DNA of 64,000 bases from Bacillota bacterium (lineage in GTDB: Bacteria; Bacillota; Clostridia; Acetivibrionales; DTU013). The stretch spans positions 49,519 through 113,518 of the forward strand of contig JAEZCO010000118.1 of NCBI GenBank assembly GCA_023433505.1. The letters are read 5' to 3'. This document shows, one piece after another, positions 41,681 to 51,800 of the stretch. Position 1 is the first letter of the stretch, and each line of letters opens with the position of its first letter. A program made the translations under genes and the position numbers. The notes under the pieces were generated by a model. That model was not told where the DNA came from. It did no database searches and saw nothing but the letters and a program-made list of their open reading frames with translations.

Positions 41681-42248
41681 ATGTCTTTGTCAATAATTTC
41701 TTAAAAATGCCTTTCTTGTTTTTATCACGCCATACGCCAAGAGACCTGTCCACATCCAGAAAATGTCTTTCCATTTTCGCTTCCAGCCTGCGCATCCCGT
41801 TTTCCACACAGGCGCCCAGCTCCAGCTTGCTTTTTGAGATTTCCCTGGATAGATGGTCTTTGGTGGAGGAGATTTCACTTGATAATTCACTTGAAAGCTG
41901 TTCTCTGAATTCAGCGAAGAAAGCCTGTATATCTTTGATACCCCCATATTGCGGGACGGATGAAACCATGTCCTTGGTATCCTCGTTCGCCACCACTGGC
42001 GGGGGTTCGGCAATAATATCTTCCGATTGCAGAATATTCCGGATGGCTTTTATTTCCAGACCTTCGCTCCGCATTGTTTTTATCTGGTACATGACATTGG
42101 CGAGATCTGTTGTATAAAAGCGCCTGCCCCGGCTGTCCTTGGGGATGGTAAGCCCGAATTCCTTTTCATAGTACCTGAGGGCATGATCTGTAACCTGAAG
42201 TATTCCACTCAATTCCGTAATAGAATATTTTTCCTTTAGTATTTCCAT
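41673..42248 (-). CDS. MerR-type helix-turn-helix protein with C-terminal coiled coil
   Basis: 191 aa. Winged HTH of the MerR family at residues 5-72 (YSITELSGILQVTDHALRYY, GRRFYTTDLANVMYQIKTMR). The second half is not a ligand-binding domain but an acidic linker and a Ser/Glu/Lys coiled coil (ELSSEISSTKDHLSREISKS) ending in a basic tail, resembling the layout of chromosome-anchoring RacA or phage-like MerR proteins. Target unknown. ATG 42248 follows CAGGAGGAAGGACCA; the longer frame upstream (to 42323) has no ribosome site. Confidence 0.82.
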   Translation of the reverse strand: MEILKEKYSITELSGILQVTDHALRYYEKEFGLTIPKDSRGRRFYTTDLANVMYQIKTMRSEGLEIKAIRNILQSEDIIAEPPPVVANEDTKDMVSSVPQYGGIKDIQAFFAEFREQLSSELSSEISSTKDHLSREISKSKLELGACVENGMRRLEAKMERHFLDVDRSLGVWRDKNKKGIFKKLLTKTLK

Positions 42249-42329
42249 TGGTCCTTCCTCCTGATAAAAAAAGGGGTTGCCGGCAAATATATAATAACAT
42301 TTAAGGAAAAATATGTAAACCATTTTACA

Positions 42330-43349
42330 CTATTTTTTTAATATTTCCAAAGCTTTGCAAATATCCGGAGGGATAGGGGCTTCAAGTTCCATGGAATTAC
42401 CCAGGACAGGGTGGACAAACAGGGTCTTTCTGGAGTGCAGCGCTTGCCTTTCCAGCGGAATGGAACTAAGTACCGGTGCAAATATAACTTCCCGTGCGGG
42501 TTTCGGAAAATGCAGTCCATTGCAACCTGCATTTTCTGAAAAACAGGAAGTAATATTTGCAGTACTCCTAAGTTCACCCTCAGTTTGAGTTTCCAGATAG
42601 GGATAAAGGGTGTCTCCCAAAAGCGGATGCCCCACAGCCTGGCAATGGACCCTTATTTGATGGGTTCTTCCGGTTTCGAGAATGAACCGGACATAATCCG
42701 CGCCCTTCAAACGCTCCAAAACTTCGTACCTTGTAACGGAAGGTGCCCCGGAAGGCGAAACGTGCCTCACCATTATACTTTCAGGCTTTCTCTCTATAGG
42801 CAGGTTAATTACGCCGGAAGCTTCATCAAAGTTGCCGCAAACAATTCCGACATATTCCTTATAATAGGTGTTCTCATGCATTTGCTTTATGAGTCTTTCC
42901 TGTACATATTGGTTCAGGGCGAAAATAATTATTCCGGAGGTGTCTCTGTCGAGGCGGCTGACCGGTCTTATCCTGGTCCGGATTCCTTTGGAAAGAAGAT
43001 AGTGCAGGACGCCGTTTGCCATTGTTCCGGTAAGATGGTAGCTGGTAGGATGGACGACCATGGAAGGAGGCTTGTTTAGAGCGATAATACTGTCATCTTC
43101 ATATAAAATGTCCAGGTCCATTTTTTCCGGAGTTATCTCCTCATTGATATCGTCAAATTCAATAATTGCTTCGATCCTATCTCCGATACAAACCGGAGCG
43201 TTGATATGGACAGGCAGTGAATTTCTGAGGACCTGCCCTGCATATTTCAGTTTCCTGACAAGTCTTTCCGATAATGAAAGCTTGCTTTTTAAAATATATT
43301 TTACGGTTTTTGCATCCTCTGCATCGGCTACAATATAAGTAAGCTTCAA
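42330..43349 (-). CDS. RluA/RluD-family pseudouridine synthase carrying an in-frame 34-codon insertion
   Basis: 339 aa. It converts uridine to pseudouridine in rRNA or tRNA. Seen: an S4-like N-terminal domain (LSLSERLVRKLKYAGQVLRN), catalytic motif PVSRLDRDTSGIIIFA with its aspartate, YYKEYVGIVCGNF, ETGRTHQIRVHCQAVGHPLLGDTLY, and the end QALHSRKTLFVHPVLGNSMEL. Between LETQTEGEL and SSIPLERQALH lie 34 extra residues (about 260-294) encoded by palindromic element copy E; without them the protein is 305 aa, the usual length. TTG 43349 start with AAGGGG six bases upstream. Whether the enzyme works with the insert cannot be told from sequence; the active site itself is intact. Confidence 0.9.
   Translation of the reverse strand: MKLTYIVADAEDAKTVKYILKSKLSLSERLVRKLKYAGQVLRNSLPVHINAPVCIGDRIEAIIEFDDINEEITPEKMDLDILYEDDSIIALNKPPSMVVHPTSYHLTGTMANGVLHYLLSKGIRTRIRPVSRLDRDTSGIIIFALNQYVQERLIKQMHENTYYKEYVGIVCGNFDEASGVINLPIERKPESIMVRHVSPSGAPSVTRYEVLERLKGADYVRFILETGRTHQIRVHCQAVGHPLLGDTLYPYLETQTEGELRSTANITSCFSENAGCNGLHFPKPAREVIFAPVLSSIPLERQALHSRKTLFVHPVLGNSMELEAPIPPDICKALEILKK
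42466..42572. repeat. Palindromic miniature element, copy E, inside the pseudouridine synthase gene
   Basis: CTAAG-TACCGGTGCAAATATAA ... TAATATTTGCAGTACTC-CTAAG. The two flanking CTAAG copies start 102 bp apart (34 codons), so the reading frame of the host gene is kept, and the element's antisense frame has no stop. It is nearly identical to copy D, 0.9 kb away. Confidence 0.92.
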
Positions 43350-43463
43350 ATTTATCCCCTTACATGCTATGAAAAATGGGTTCCGGCTTTATTATTACCT
43401 AAACAATGGTACATCAGCAGAAAAACAAAATCAAGTAGGGCGGCAATTTATGAGAAAAAGTCA

Positions 43464-43492
43464 TTGAAATGCATGGCGGACTTGGATAGAAT
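43464..43492 (+). promoter_or_regulatory. Sigma-A promoter of the PLP lyase gene
   Basis: TTGAAA (43464-43469), 17-bp spacer, TAGAAT (43487-43492), 53 bp before the start codon at 43546. Confidence 0.7.
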
Positions 43493-43545
43493 ATAAAGGT
43501 GACGAAACACAACCGTAAATATATGCAATACATACGAGGTAGAGA

Positions 43546-44838
43546 ATGAACTTCTGGCTGCAGAGCTATGTAAAAAACGAATTTGGCATCAGCGACGATA
43601 TTATAAAAATCGTTGATTCTGCCGAAAAAGATATTGAGGAAACTGTAAAAGGAATAAACTCCATCAGGGAGTATAATCAGTATAAAGTCATCAAAGCCAT
43701 GCAGGATAACCAGTTAAGCGATACCCATTTCGCAGGCACCACTGGATATGGTTATGACGACAGGGGCAGGGAGGTTCTGGACTCCGTATATGCCAATGTA
43801 TTCAAGGCGGAGGATGCTCTTGTCAGGCATCAGATAGTAGCCGGAACCCAGGCCATCGCCGTATGCATGTATGGAAACCTGAGGCCCGGAGATGAGCTTC
43901 TTTCTGTAACAGGGAAGCCATACGACACCCTGGAGGAGGTCATCGGAATCAGAGGCCAGGGCGCCGGATCCCTCAAGGAATTCGGAATATCCTACAGCCA
44001 GCTGGAGCTGCTTGAGGATGGGAAAATTGACCTGGATACGCTGGGGACGGCAATCAATGAAAAGACCAGGATGGTTCTTATCCAGCGGTCCCGAGGCTAT
44101 AGCTGGAGACCTTCAATAAAAATAGGGGAAATAAAAAGGGTAATTGAAAAAATTAAAGAAATAAAAGAGGATGTCATTATACTGGTGGACAATTGCTACG
44201 GTGAATTCACCGAAGAGCAGGAGCCTGTTGAAGCAGGAGCGGATCTGGCAGCCGGTTCCCTGATAAAAAATCCCGGCGGCGGCCTGGCTCCCGCCGGAGG
44301 ATACATTGTGGGAAAGAAGGCGTATGTGCAAAAAGCCGCGTACAGGCTGACAACTCCCGGGCTGGGCAAAAAAGTCGGAGCAAGCCTGGGAAACAGCAGG
44401 CTCATGATGCAGGGACTGTTCCTTGCACCCCATGTTGTCGCCGAAAGCCTCAAGGGCGCGATCTTTTGCGCTTCATTGATGCAGAAGCTGGGCTTTGAAA
44501 CATCGCCGCTGCCGGATGAGCTCCGCAGCGACATTATTCAGGCAGTGAAATTCGGAAACCCTGACAGCATGATTGCATTCTGCCAGGGAATCCAAAAGGG
44601 CTCGCCGGTGGATGCATTTGTCACTCCCGAGCCTTGGGACATGCCTGGGTACGACAGTCCGGTAATAATGGCGGCAGGAGCCTTCATCCAGGGCTCGTCC
44701 ATCGAGCTCAGTGCGGATGCTCCCCTGAAGCCTCCATATACTGCCTATATGCAGGGCGGGCTTGTTTATGAGCACGTGAAACTGGGTGTAATGATATCCA
44801 TAAAGAATATGATCGAGCGTAAACTGATAAAATTATAA
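43546..44838 (+). CDS. Methionine gamma-lyase family protein (YnbB-like, PLP-dependent)
   Basis: 430 aa, aminotransferase fold I. Seen: GTTGYGYDDRGREVLDSVYA, RHQIVAGTQAIAVCMYGNLR (PLP phosphate side), VDNCYGEFTEEQEPVEAGAD with the PLP-ring aspartate, SLIKNPGGGLAPAGGYIVGK with the likely Schiff-base lysine, and YRLTTPGLGKKVG. The family has been called aluminium-resistance protein; its substrate is not firmly known. AGGTAGAGA precedes the ATG. Confidence 0.88.
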   Translation: MNFWLQSYVKNEFGISDDIIKIVDSAEKDIEETVKGINSIREYNQYKVIKAMQDNQLSDTHFAGTTGYGYDDRGREVLDSVYANVFKAEDALVRHQIVAGTQAIAVCMYGNLRPGDELLSVTGKPYDTLEEVIGIRGQGAGSLKEFGISYSQLELLEDGKIDLDTLGTAINEKTRMVLIQRSRGYSWRPSIKIGEIKRVIEKIKEIKEDVIILVDNCYGEFTEEQEPVEAGADLAAGSLIKNPGGGLAPAGGYIVGKKAYVQKAAYRLTTPGLGKKVGASLGNSRLMMQGLFLAPHVVAESLKGAIFCASLMQKLGFETSPLPDELRSDIIQAVKFGNPDSMIAFCQGIQKGSPVDAFVTPEPWDMPGYDSPVIMAAGAFIQGSSIELSADAPLKPPYTAYMQGGLVYEHVKLGVMISIKNMIERKLIKL

Positions 44839-44938
44839 GCACCGGAAAAAGCGGCTTTCCCACAATACAAGGAAATCTACCATAAGCAGTTTATCTGTAA
44901 AGGGGAAGAAATTTTCAAGTGCTCCTGAGGAGTCAGAA

Positions 44939-46258
44939 ATGGCGGAAAAAAACAAAGGAAAAAGACTGAAAATCGGCGGGGCGCTTCTCATCTTGTTTTC
45001 ATTGCTGTACATTCCCTCCCTTTTTCATTGGATGTCCAGTGATACTATAGGCAGCGGTGTTTTACGGATAGGCGTCATTGAGGATTCTATCAATGCGGAA
45101 GGGCTCCTGGTAAGGGATGAAGTACTGCTGAACCCTTCGGATGCGGATGGGAAAGTGATTCCCGAGGTAGCGGAAGGCGAGAGGATTCCCGCGCACTATT
45201 GCGTGGCCACAATATCGGACAAAGCCTCCCTCACCCTTTTGAAAAAGCTTGAGGATGTCAATGCGAATATCATAAAAGCGCAAAACGAGAGAGCCAAAAA
45301 AACCGATTTCTTTTCGGAGGATATGGCTAAGATCAATTCATCCATCGGTCAAAAGGTACAGGGCATCATCAGCCAGTGCAATAGTAACTCAATGGCGGAA
45401 ATCGGCCAGCTGACCCTCGATGTGGATAAGCTTATAGAAAAAAAGGCTGCCATTGCAGGGGGAGACGACGGAGATACACATGTAAAATCACTGAAACAGG
45501 AGAAAAATACTATACAGCAGCAGATAAACTCCAACACGAGCCAGGTGATATCTCAATATTCCGGAATCGTATCCTATGTTATCGATGGCTATGAGCAGAC
45601 GCTTACGCCAAAGTCACTGAAGGAGCTGACCCCGGAAATAATTAAAAGCGTCAATGAAAAGAAAGTAAGCACTGTCTCCGGCTATGAAGAAATAAATGCG
45701 GGAAAACCTTTTATGAAGGTGATCAAAGACAATTATACGTATATCGCAGCAGTTCTGGAACCTTCAGAGGCAGCGTTATTCAAAGCCGGGGATTCCGTCA
45801 AGGTACGGTTGAATGCCGTTGGGGCTGTTATTCAGGGAGCAGTGACCGATATTTCAAAGAAAAGCGGAGAAAAATATCTGATGGTTGTCAGAATCGACAG
45901 GTTTTCCCAGGAACTGTCCGCCATGCGCAAAATAAATGTTGATTTTATCAAGAACTCATACGAAGGCTTGAAAATCCCGCTGAAATGCCTTTATTCGCCG
46001 GAACCCGACGGAAAGAAGGCCAAAGTGATGCTGATAAGGGCAAAGTGTGCGACTGAAAGGGTAGTAGAGATACTATGCAAGGATAAGGAGTATGCCATTA
46101 TAAAAACCCCGGACAGGATTGTAGAATCGCTTTCCAAAGATGGTAAAAAAGTGACGGAAAAGATTCTTGAGAATGATTCCAAAAAAACCGTTAATCTATA
46201 TGATACCTATATTATCAATCCGGAAAACATTAAGGAGGGGCAGATTATATTACAATGA
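44939..46258 (+). CDS. HlyD-like membrane fusion/adaptor-type protein
   Basis: 439 aa. N-terminal membrane anchor (residues about 11-30, IGGALLILFSLLYIPSLFHW), then a barrel-sandwich half (GLLVRDEVLLNPSDADGKVI), a helical coiled-coil hairpin (about 100-205), the second half-motif YSGIVSYVIDGYE and beta-barrel regions. Clostridia carry it just before yggS-sepF, so a link to division or cell envelope is likely, whereas no transporter lies nearby. The ribosome site GAGGAG sits in a small hairpin (GCTCC-tga-GGAGT). The end overlaps yggS as ATGA. Confidence 0.85.
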   Translation: MAEKNKGKRLKIGGALLILFSLLYIPSLFHWMSSDTIGSGVLRIGVIEDSINAEGLLVRDEVLLNPSDADGKVIPEVAEGERIPAHYCVATISDKASLTLLKKLEDVNANIIKAQNERAKKTDFFSEDMAKINSSIGQKVQGIISQCNSNSMAEIGQLTLDVDKLIEKKAAIAGGDDGDTHVKSLKQEKNTIQQQINSNTSQVISQYSGIVSYVIDGYEQTLTPKSLKELTPEIIKSVNEKKVSTVSGYEEINAGKPFMKVIKDNYTYIAAVLEPSEAALFKAGDSVKVRLNAVGAVIQGAVTDISKKSGEKYLMVVRIDRFSQELSAMRKINVDFIKNSYEGLKIPLKCLYSPEPDGKKAKVMLIRAKCATERVVEILCKDKEYAIIKTPDRIVESLSKDGKKVTEKILENDSKKTVNLYDTYIINPENIKEGQIILQ

Positions 46259-46953
46259 GCATGGAAAATGAATATATACGGGAAAATATCAAAGTAATTC
46301 TGCAAAAGGTTGAAGCGGCTGCCCGTAAATCAGGCAGGAACGCGGAAGACATCAAAGTCATTGCCGTCACAAAAACGGTAGATGAAAACAGGATCATGAA
46401 GGCAATTGAAAACGGCCTTTACGATCTTGGAGAAAACCGGGTCCAGGAGCTGTGCGATAAATACGAAAAGCTGGATAAGCTGTGCAGTTGGCATTTGATA
46501 GGCCATTTGCAGACCAACAAGGTGAAGTATATTATCGATAAGGTGAAAATGGTCCACTCCCTGGACCGTTTGGAGCTGGCCCAGGAGATTCAGAAAAGGG
46601 CGGAAAAAGCCGGCCGGATCGTGGAAGTGCTGGTGCAGGTAAATATTGCCGAAGAGGACTCCAAATTTGGGATGGAAAAGGAAAGGGTCCTGAGCTTTCT
46701 GAAAGAAATTTCCGGATTTAACAATATAAAGGTCAAGGGCTTGATGACCATTGCTCCTTTGGCACAAAATCCGGAAGAAATCCGGTGGGTATTTACAGAA
46801 CTTAGAAAATTACATATTGACATAACCAGGGAAAATATTGATAATATAAATATGGATTACCTTTCCATGGGTATGAGCAATGATTTCGAAGCAGCAATCG
46901 AAGAAGGCTCAAACATGGTACGGATCGGAACGGCTATATTCGGAAAGAGGTAG
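46255..46953 (+). CDS. YggS family PLP homeostasis protein
   Basis: 232 aa, alanine-racemase-like barrel without racemase activity; buffers pyridoxal phosphate. Seen: PLP-lysine IKVIAVTKTVDENRI, LGENRVQELCDKYE, WHLIGHLQTNKVKYI, and the phosphate loop LSMGMSNDFEAAIEEGSNMVRIGTAIFG (in parts). ATG 46255 overlaps the upstream stop. Start of yggS-sepF-yggT-divIVA. Confidence 0.94.
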   Translation: MSMENEYIRENIKVILQKVEAAARKSGRNAEDIKVIAVTKTVDENRIMKAIENGLYDLGENRVQELCDKYEKLDKLCSWHLIGHLQTNKVKYIIDKVKMVHSLDRLELAQEIQKRAEKAGRIVEVLVQVNIAEEDSKFGMEKERVLSFLKEISGFNNIKVKGLMTIAPLAQNPEEIRWVFTELRKLHIDITRENIDNINMDYLSMGMSNDFEAAIEEGSNMVRIGTAIFGKR

Positions 46954-47064
46954 GAAATAACCGGAGGCGCCAGGAGCAGTCCCTGCGCTTTCATATTGCC
47001 GCAACCCACCCCCGTGCGGTGTGGATTGAAGCAACACACTAAAGATAAATGGAGGGAATATACT

Positions 47065-47517
47065 ATGGCAGGTCTTATTAACAAGATGTTGAATTTTGTG
47101 GGCTGGGAATCCGAAGACGAAGAAGCGGCAGAGGAACAGGAAAATGTAAAGGAAGAACAAAACCAGCAAACGCAGTTTTTGCATTCACTCAATAAAAAGC
47201 AGCAGAACAAGGTAGTGAATATCCATTCAAATTCTCAATTCAAGGTCGTTATCATGCAGCCTGAAACTTTTGAAGACGCTCGCGACATTTGTGATCATCT
47301 CAAAAACAAAAAGCCTGTGGTAATCAATCTGGAGGATGTGCAAAAAGATTGTGCCCAAAGAATAGTGGATTTTCTCAGCGGATCCGTCTATGGTCTTGAC
47401 GGTGAAATTCAGAAGGTTTCGGCCGGCATATTCCTTATTGCTCCCAGCAATGTGGATATAATGAATGAATTTAAGGAAGAATTTAAGAATAAGGGTGTTT
47501 TTCCCTGGGTTAAATAG
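47065..47517 (+). CDS. sepF: Cell division protein SepF
   Basis: 150 aa. N-terminal amphipathic membrane anchor MAGLINKMLNFVGW, an acidic Glu/Gln linker, and the SepF dimer domain (FKVVIMQPETFEDARDICDHL, VVINLEDVQKDCAQRIVDFLSG). It links FtsZ to the membrane. ATG 47065 with GGAGGG seven bases upstream; the longer frame from 46996 covers the ribosome site. Confidence 0.95.
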   Translation: MAGLINKMLNFVGWESEDEEAAEEQENVKEEQNQQTQFLHSLNKKQQNKVVNIHSNSQFKVVIMQPETFEDARDICDHLKNKKPVVINLEDVQKDCAQRIVDFLSGSVYGLDGEIQKVSAGIFLIAPSNVDIMNEFKEEFKNKGVFPWVK

Positions 47518-47536
47518 TGTTGGAGGTTTAGCTTAA

Positions 47537-47803
47537 ATGGTAGTGTACAGAACAATAAGCATAGTTTTTACCATCATAGAATTCGCAATATTGGCCAGGG
47601 TATTGATTTCATGGCTGCCGGTACCAAGGGAAAACAGGCTCATCCAGATGCTCTATACCATCACGGAGCCGATTCTTGCGCCGATAAGAGCATTGATTGA
47701 GAGATCCGCCTTTGGCAAGAATATGATGTTTGACTTTTCACCCATTGTCGCGTTTTTGCTGATCGGTATTGTCAGGAATATTATTTTAAGCTTGCTCAGA
47801 TGA
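47537..47803 (+). CDS. YggT family membrane protein
   Basis: 88 aa, two membrane helices flanking the family motif LISWLPVPRENRLIQMLYTI-TEPILAPIR (given in two parts). Role in osmotic or division functions is suggested in the literature but not settled. TTGGAGGTTTAGCTTAA precedes the ATG. Confidence 0.92.
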   Translation: MVVYRTISIVFTIIEFAILARVLISWLPVPRENRLIQMLYTITEPILAPIRALIERSAFGKNMMFDFSPIVAFLLIGIVRNIILSLLR

Positions 47804-47859
47804 TCTTGGCTAAATCCGCGGAAGATTAGGATGAACCTGCAAAAGAAGGGGTACGAAGT

Positions 47860-48309
47860 ATGAATTATACACCGAACGACCTGCAGAACATAACATTTAA
47901 AAAGACTTTTATGGGCTATAGTGAAGACGTAGTAAACGATGTGCTGGATAAGATCATTGAAGACTATAGCGCATACATCCGTGAAAATATTGAATTGAAG
48001 GACAAGCTGGCTTTGCTCAATGAAGGGCTTCAGCACTACAAGACTATTGAAGAATCTCTCCAGAATACTCTTCTTGTAGCTCAGCAGACTGGAGAGGATA
48101 TTAAGAAGAACGCCTACGAAAAGGCGGATAATATTATGAAGGAAGCCGAAATCAGGTCGCAGAAAGTCATCAACGAGGCAAACCAGGAAGTCATTAAAAT
48201 AAAGTTTGAATATGAAGAAATGAAAAAACGTCTTCATATATTCAAATCAAAATCCGAGACTTTGCTGCTATCCCAGCTGGAAATCATCAAGCAGATGTTC
48301 GAGGAATAA
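47860..48309 (+). CDS. divIVA: DivIVA-domain cell division protein
   Basis: 149 aa. N-terminal lipid-binding motif LQNITFKKTFMGYSEDVVND and VLDKIIEDYSAYIRENIELK, then a long coiled coil to the end. It recognises negative membrane curvature at poles and septa. GAAGGGG lies nine bases upstream. Last gene of the division cluster before ileS. Confidence 0.94.
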   Translation: MNYTPNDLQNITFKKTFMGYSEDVVNDVLDKIIEDYSAYIRENIELKDKLALLNEGLQHYKTIEESLQNTLLVAQQTGEDIKKNAYEKADNIMKEAEIRSQKVINEANQEVIKIKFEYEEMKKRLHIFKSKSETLLLSQLEIIKQMFEE

Positions 48310-48323
48310 CGAGGCATCAAAAA

Positions 48324-48349
48324 ATTAATTTTGAATTAGGCCGTTATAA
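48324..48349 (+). repeat. 26-bp repeat, copy 2
   Basis: Same as 25917-25942 with a single T-to-C difference; it lies seven bases before the TTGACA of the ileS leader promoter. Confidence 0.8.
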
Positions 48350-48355
48350 CAGCCC

Positions 48356-48385
48356 TTGACACCTTGGCGAAGGATGTTGTATAAT
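48356..48385 (+). promoter_or_regulatory. Sigma-A promoter of the ileS leader
   Basis: TTGACA (48356-48361), 18-bp spacer, TATAAT (48380-48385); RNA would begin near 48392, just before the T-box leader. Confidence 0.85.
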
Positions 48386-48404
48386 TCATGTAATATTTTA
48401 TATT

Positions 48405-48747
48405 CAATAAATGCAATGACGGGAAAGAGTAGAGGGCCGGTACTTCAAAGAGAGCAGGCGGCGGTGGAAAGCCTGCAGGGAAAGACCCTTGAAAATCATC
48501 CTTGAGCAGCTGCCGGAAAGCAGCCATATCACTGGCTTGTGAGTAAGGGTCGCCGGTTCGTACCGTTAATAATGGGAAGGTACTGCTTTAGAGAATCAGT
48601 GTTCCGGCAAAAAGGAATTCATTCCATAAAGCTTCAGCCTTCGGATTTGAGTGATTATTAGGCTTTTAAAGCATGATAATAATTTGGGTGGTACCGCGTG
48701 AGTATTTTAACCTCTCGTCCCGTGACAAGGACTGAGAGGTTTTTTAT
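48405..48747 (+). ncRNA. T-box leader of ileS
   Basis: About 340 nt. The conserved T-box sequence TGGGTGGTACCGCG is at about 48685-48698, followed by the terminator AACCTCTCGTCC ... GACTGAGAGGTT with a T-run (48709-48747). Upstream is a long stem I with GAGAGCAGGCGGCGGTGGAA and an ATC triplet in GAAAATCATCC that would fit an isoleucine specifier. Uncharged tRNA-Ile should stabilise the antiterminator and switch ileS on. Confidence 0.9.
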
Positions 48748-48843
48748 ATTTTTTATTGGATCAGATAATTTCCAGAGAAATGGGCAGCTTAGATAAAATA
48801 AAATATCCGGCTTGACGGCTCTGGTTTTGAATGGAGGCAGTTT

Positions 48844-51800
48844 ATGTACAAGAAGGTAGCAACAGACTTGAACTTCGTTGAAAGAGAAAAGGAAGTACTG
48901 AAGTACTGGAAAGAAAACAAAATATTTGAAAAGAGCCTTAAGTTCAGGGAAGGATGTCCCAACTTCACCTTCTATGACGGTCCGCCCACGGCCAATGGGA
49001 AACCGCACATAGGCCACATTCTTACCCGTGTGGTGAAGGATATCGTTCCTAGATACAAATCCATGAAAGGCTACAATGTTCTTAGAAAAGCCGGCTGGGA
49101 TACCCATGGCCTTCCTGTGGAGCTTGAGGTGGAAAAGCTTCTCGGAATCGACGGAAAGCCTGAAATCGAAAAGTACGGTGTGGAGCCGTTTATACAAAAG
49201 TGCAAGGAAAGCGTGTGGAAGTACAAACGTGAATGGGAGGATATGAGTGACCGTGTCGGCTTTTGGGCGGATATGGAAAATCCTTATGTCACCTATGATA
49301 ATAATTATATAGAATCCGAGTGGTGGGCATTGAAACAGATATGGGACAAAGGCTTGCTTTATAAAGGCCACAAGATCGTCCCCTATTGTTCACGCTGCGG
49401 TACGTCTCTCTCAAGCCACGAGGTGGCACAGGGCTACAAGGATGTGAAAGAACCCTCCATCTTTGTAAAATTTGCCGTAAAAGGGGAGCCAGGCGTATTC
49501 CTGATGGCATGGACCACGACCCCCTGGACGCTGCCTTCCAATGTTGCCTTGACCGTCAACCCTGTTGAGACATATATCAGGGCTAAATGCGGAGGCGAAG
49601 TATACATTCTTGCGGAAGCTCTTGCGGCATCGGTCTTAAAGGAAGAGTTTGAAGTATTGCAGCGGATGCAGGGCAAAGAGCTGTTTGGAATGGAATATAT
49701 ACCTTTATTCGATTTTGCAAACACGGACAAAAAAGCATATTATGTGGTTTACGATAATTTTGTTACATTGACGGACGGTACGGGAATCGTTCATACGGCT
49801 CCTGCCTTCGGTGAAGACGATGCAAAGGTGGGCAAAGCCAATGATCTGCCCTTTGTACAATTGGTCAATGAGCAAGGCGAGTTTGTAGAAGCCGTGGCTC
49901 CCTGGAAGGGCATGTTTGTAAAAGAAGCGGATCCTTTAATAATAAAGGATTTGCAGGCGCGAGGCCTTGTATATAAAATTTTGGATTATGAGCACTCCTA
50001 CCCATTCTGCTGGAGATGCGATACTCCACTGCTTTACTACGCCCGTGACACCTGGTTTATCAAAATGACCGACGTGAAGGAAAAGCTGCTGAAAAACAAC
50101 AACAGCATCAATTGGCTGCCGGATAATATCCGGGAAGGCCGTATGGGCAACTTCCTTGAAAACGTGGTGGACTGGGGACTTAGCCGCTCACGTTACTGGG
50201 GTACGCCATTGCCCATCTGGGAATGTGAATGCGGGCACCGCCATATGGTGGGCAGTATTGCAGAATTAAAGGAATTAGGCAATGATGTGCCTGAAAATAT
50301 AGAACTTCACAAACCCTTCATCGACAATGTATATCTGAATTGTTCCAAATGTGGAAGCAGCAAGATGAAGAGGGTTTCGGAGGTTATCGACTGCTGGTTT
50401 GATTCCGGCGCCATGCCCTTTGCGCAATGGCACTATCCTTTTGAAAACAAGGAGATATTCGAATCCAGATACCCGGCGGACTTTATAAGCGAAGCCATTG
50501 ACCAGACAAGAGGATGGTTCTATACGCTGATCGCAATATCCACGTTGCTGTTTGACGAGCCGTCATTCAAGAACTGTATAGTTCTGGGCCACGTCAACGA
50601 CAAAGACGGCCAGAAGATGAGCAAGCATAAAGGCAATGTTGTTAACCCATGGACTGTTCTTGACAAGCAGGGAGCCGACGCTGTCCGCTGGTATTTCTAT
50701 ATCGGAAGCGCCCCGTGGCTGCCCAGCCGGTTCTATGAAGAAGCGGTCAGCGAAAGCCAGAGAAAATTCATGGGAACGCTTTGGAATACCTATGCATTCT
50801 ATGTCTTGTATGCCAATATAGACAAGTTTGATCCCATGCAATACAAGCTGGAATACGACAAGCTTTCCGTAATGGACAAATGGGTCATTTCAAGATTGAA
50901 TACCCTGATTGCAACAGTAGACAAGAATCTGGACAATTATAGGATTACTGAGTCTGCCAGGGCAATACAGGAATTTGTAGACGACTTGAGCAACTGGTAT
51001 GTCCGCAGAAGCAGGGAGCGTTTCTGGCAGAAGGACATGAATCAGGATAAGATCAATGCGTATATGACGCTTTATACCGTATTGGTGGAATTGGTCAAGA
51101 CAGCAGCTCCTTTTGTACCTTTTGTTGCGGAGGAGATTTACGGGAACCTTGTCAGAAATATTGACAAAAATGCCCCGGAAAGCATCCATTTGTGCGATTT
51201 CCCAGCAGCAAACGAAAAGTTCGTGGACGCGGACCTGGAAAAGTACATGGACCGTGTTTTGAAGCTGGTGGTTCTCGGACGTGCATGCAGAAATACCGCA
51301 AACATAAAGAACAGGCAGCCTATAGGGAAAATGTATATCAAGGACAATGCAGAGCTTCCTGCTATGTATCAGGATATCATTGCTGAAGAGCTTAATGTCA
51401 AAGAGATCATTTTTACGGATGATGCACGCAGATTCACCGTCTATAAATTCAAGCCGCAGCTGAAAACCCTTGGACCCAGATACGGCAAGCTGGTACCCCA
51501 AATCGGAAAGGTTCTGGCTGAAGTTGACGGAAATGAAGTCATGGAACGCTTTGGAAAGGGTGAGAAATTCACCTTTGAATTAGATGGAACAGCCATAGAA
51601 CTGGCAGAGTCCGATGTTCTCATCGAAACAGCCCGCAAGGAAGGCTTTGTTTCCGAAAGCGACAGGGATATGACGGTGGTTCTGGATACAAACCTCACGC
51701 CTGAACTGGTGGAAGAAGGCTTCGTAAGAGAAATCATAAGCAAGATTCAAACCATGAGGAAAGAGGCCGGCTTTGAAGTTCAGGACCACATCCGGGTATT

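Noticed and set aside
41472..42572. Copies D and E as ends of one larger transposon around the terminators and the MerR-like gene
   Set aside because: Both copies are complete palindromes in the same orientation with their own flanking pentamers, and the second lies inside a conserved gene, so two independent insertions are simpler.
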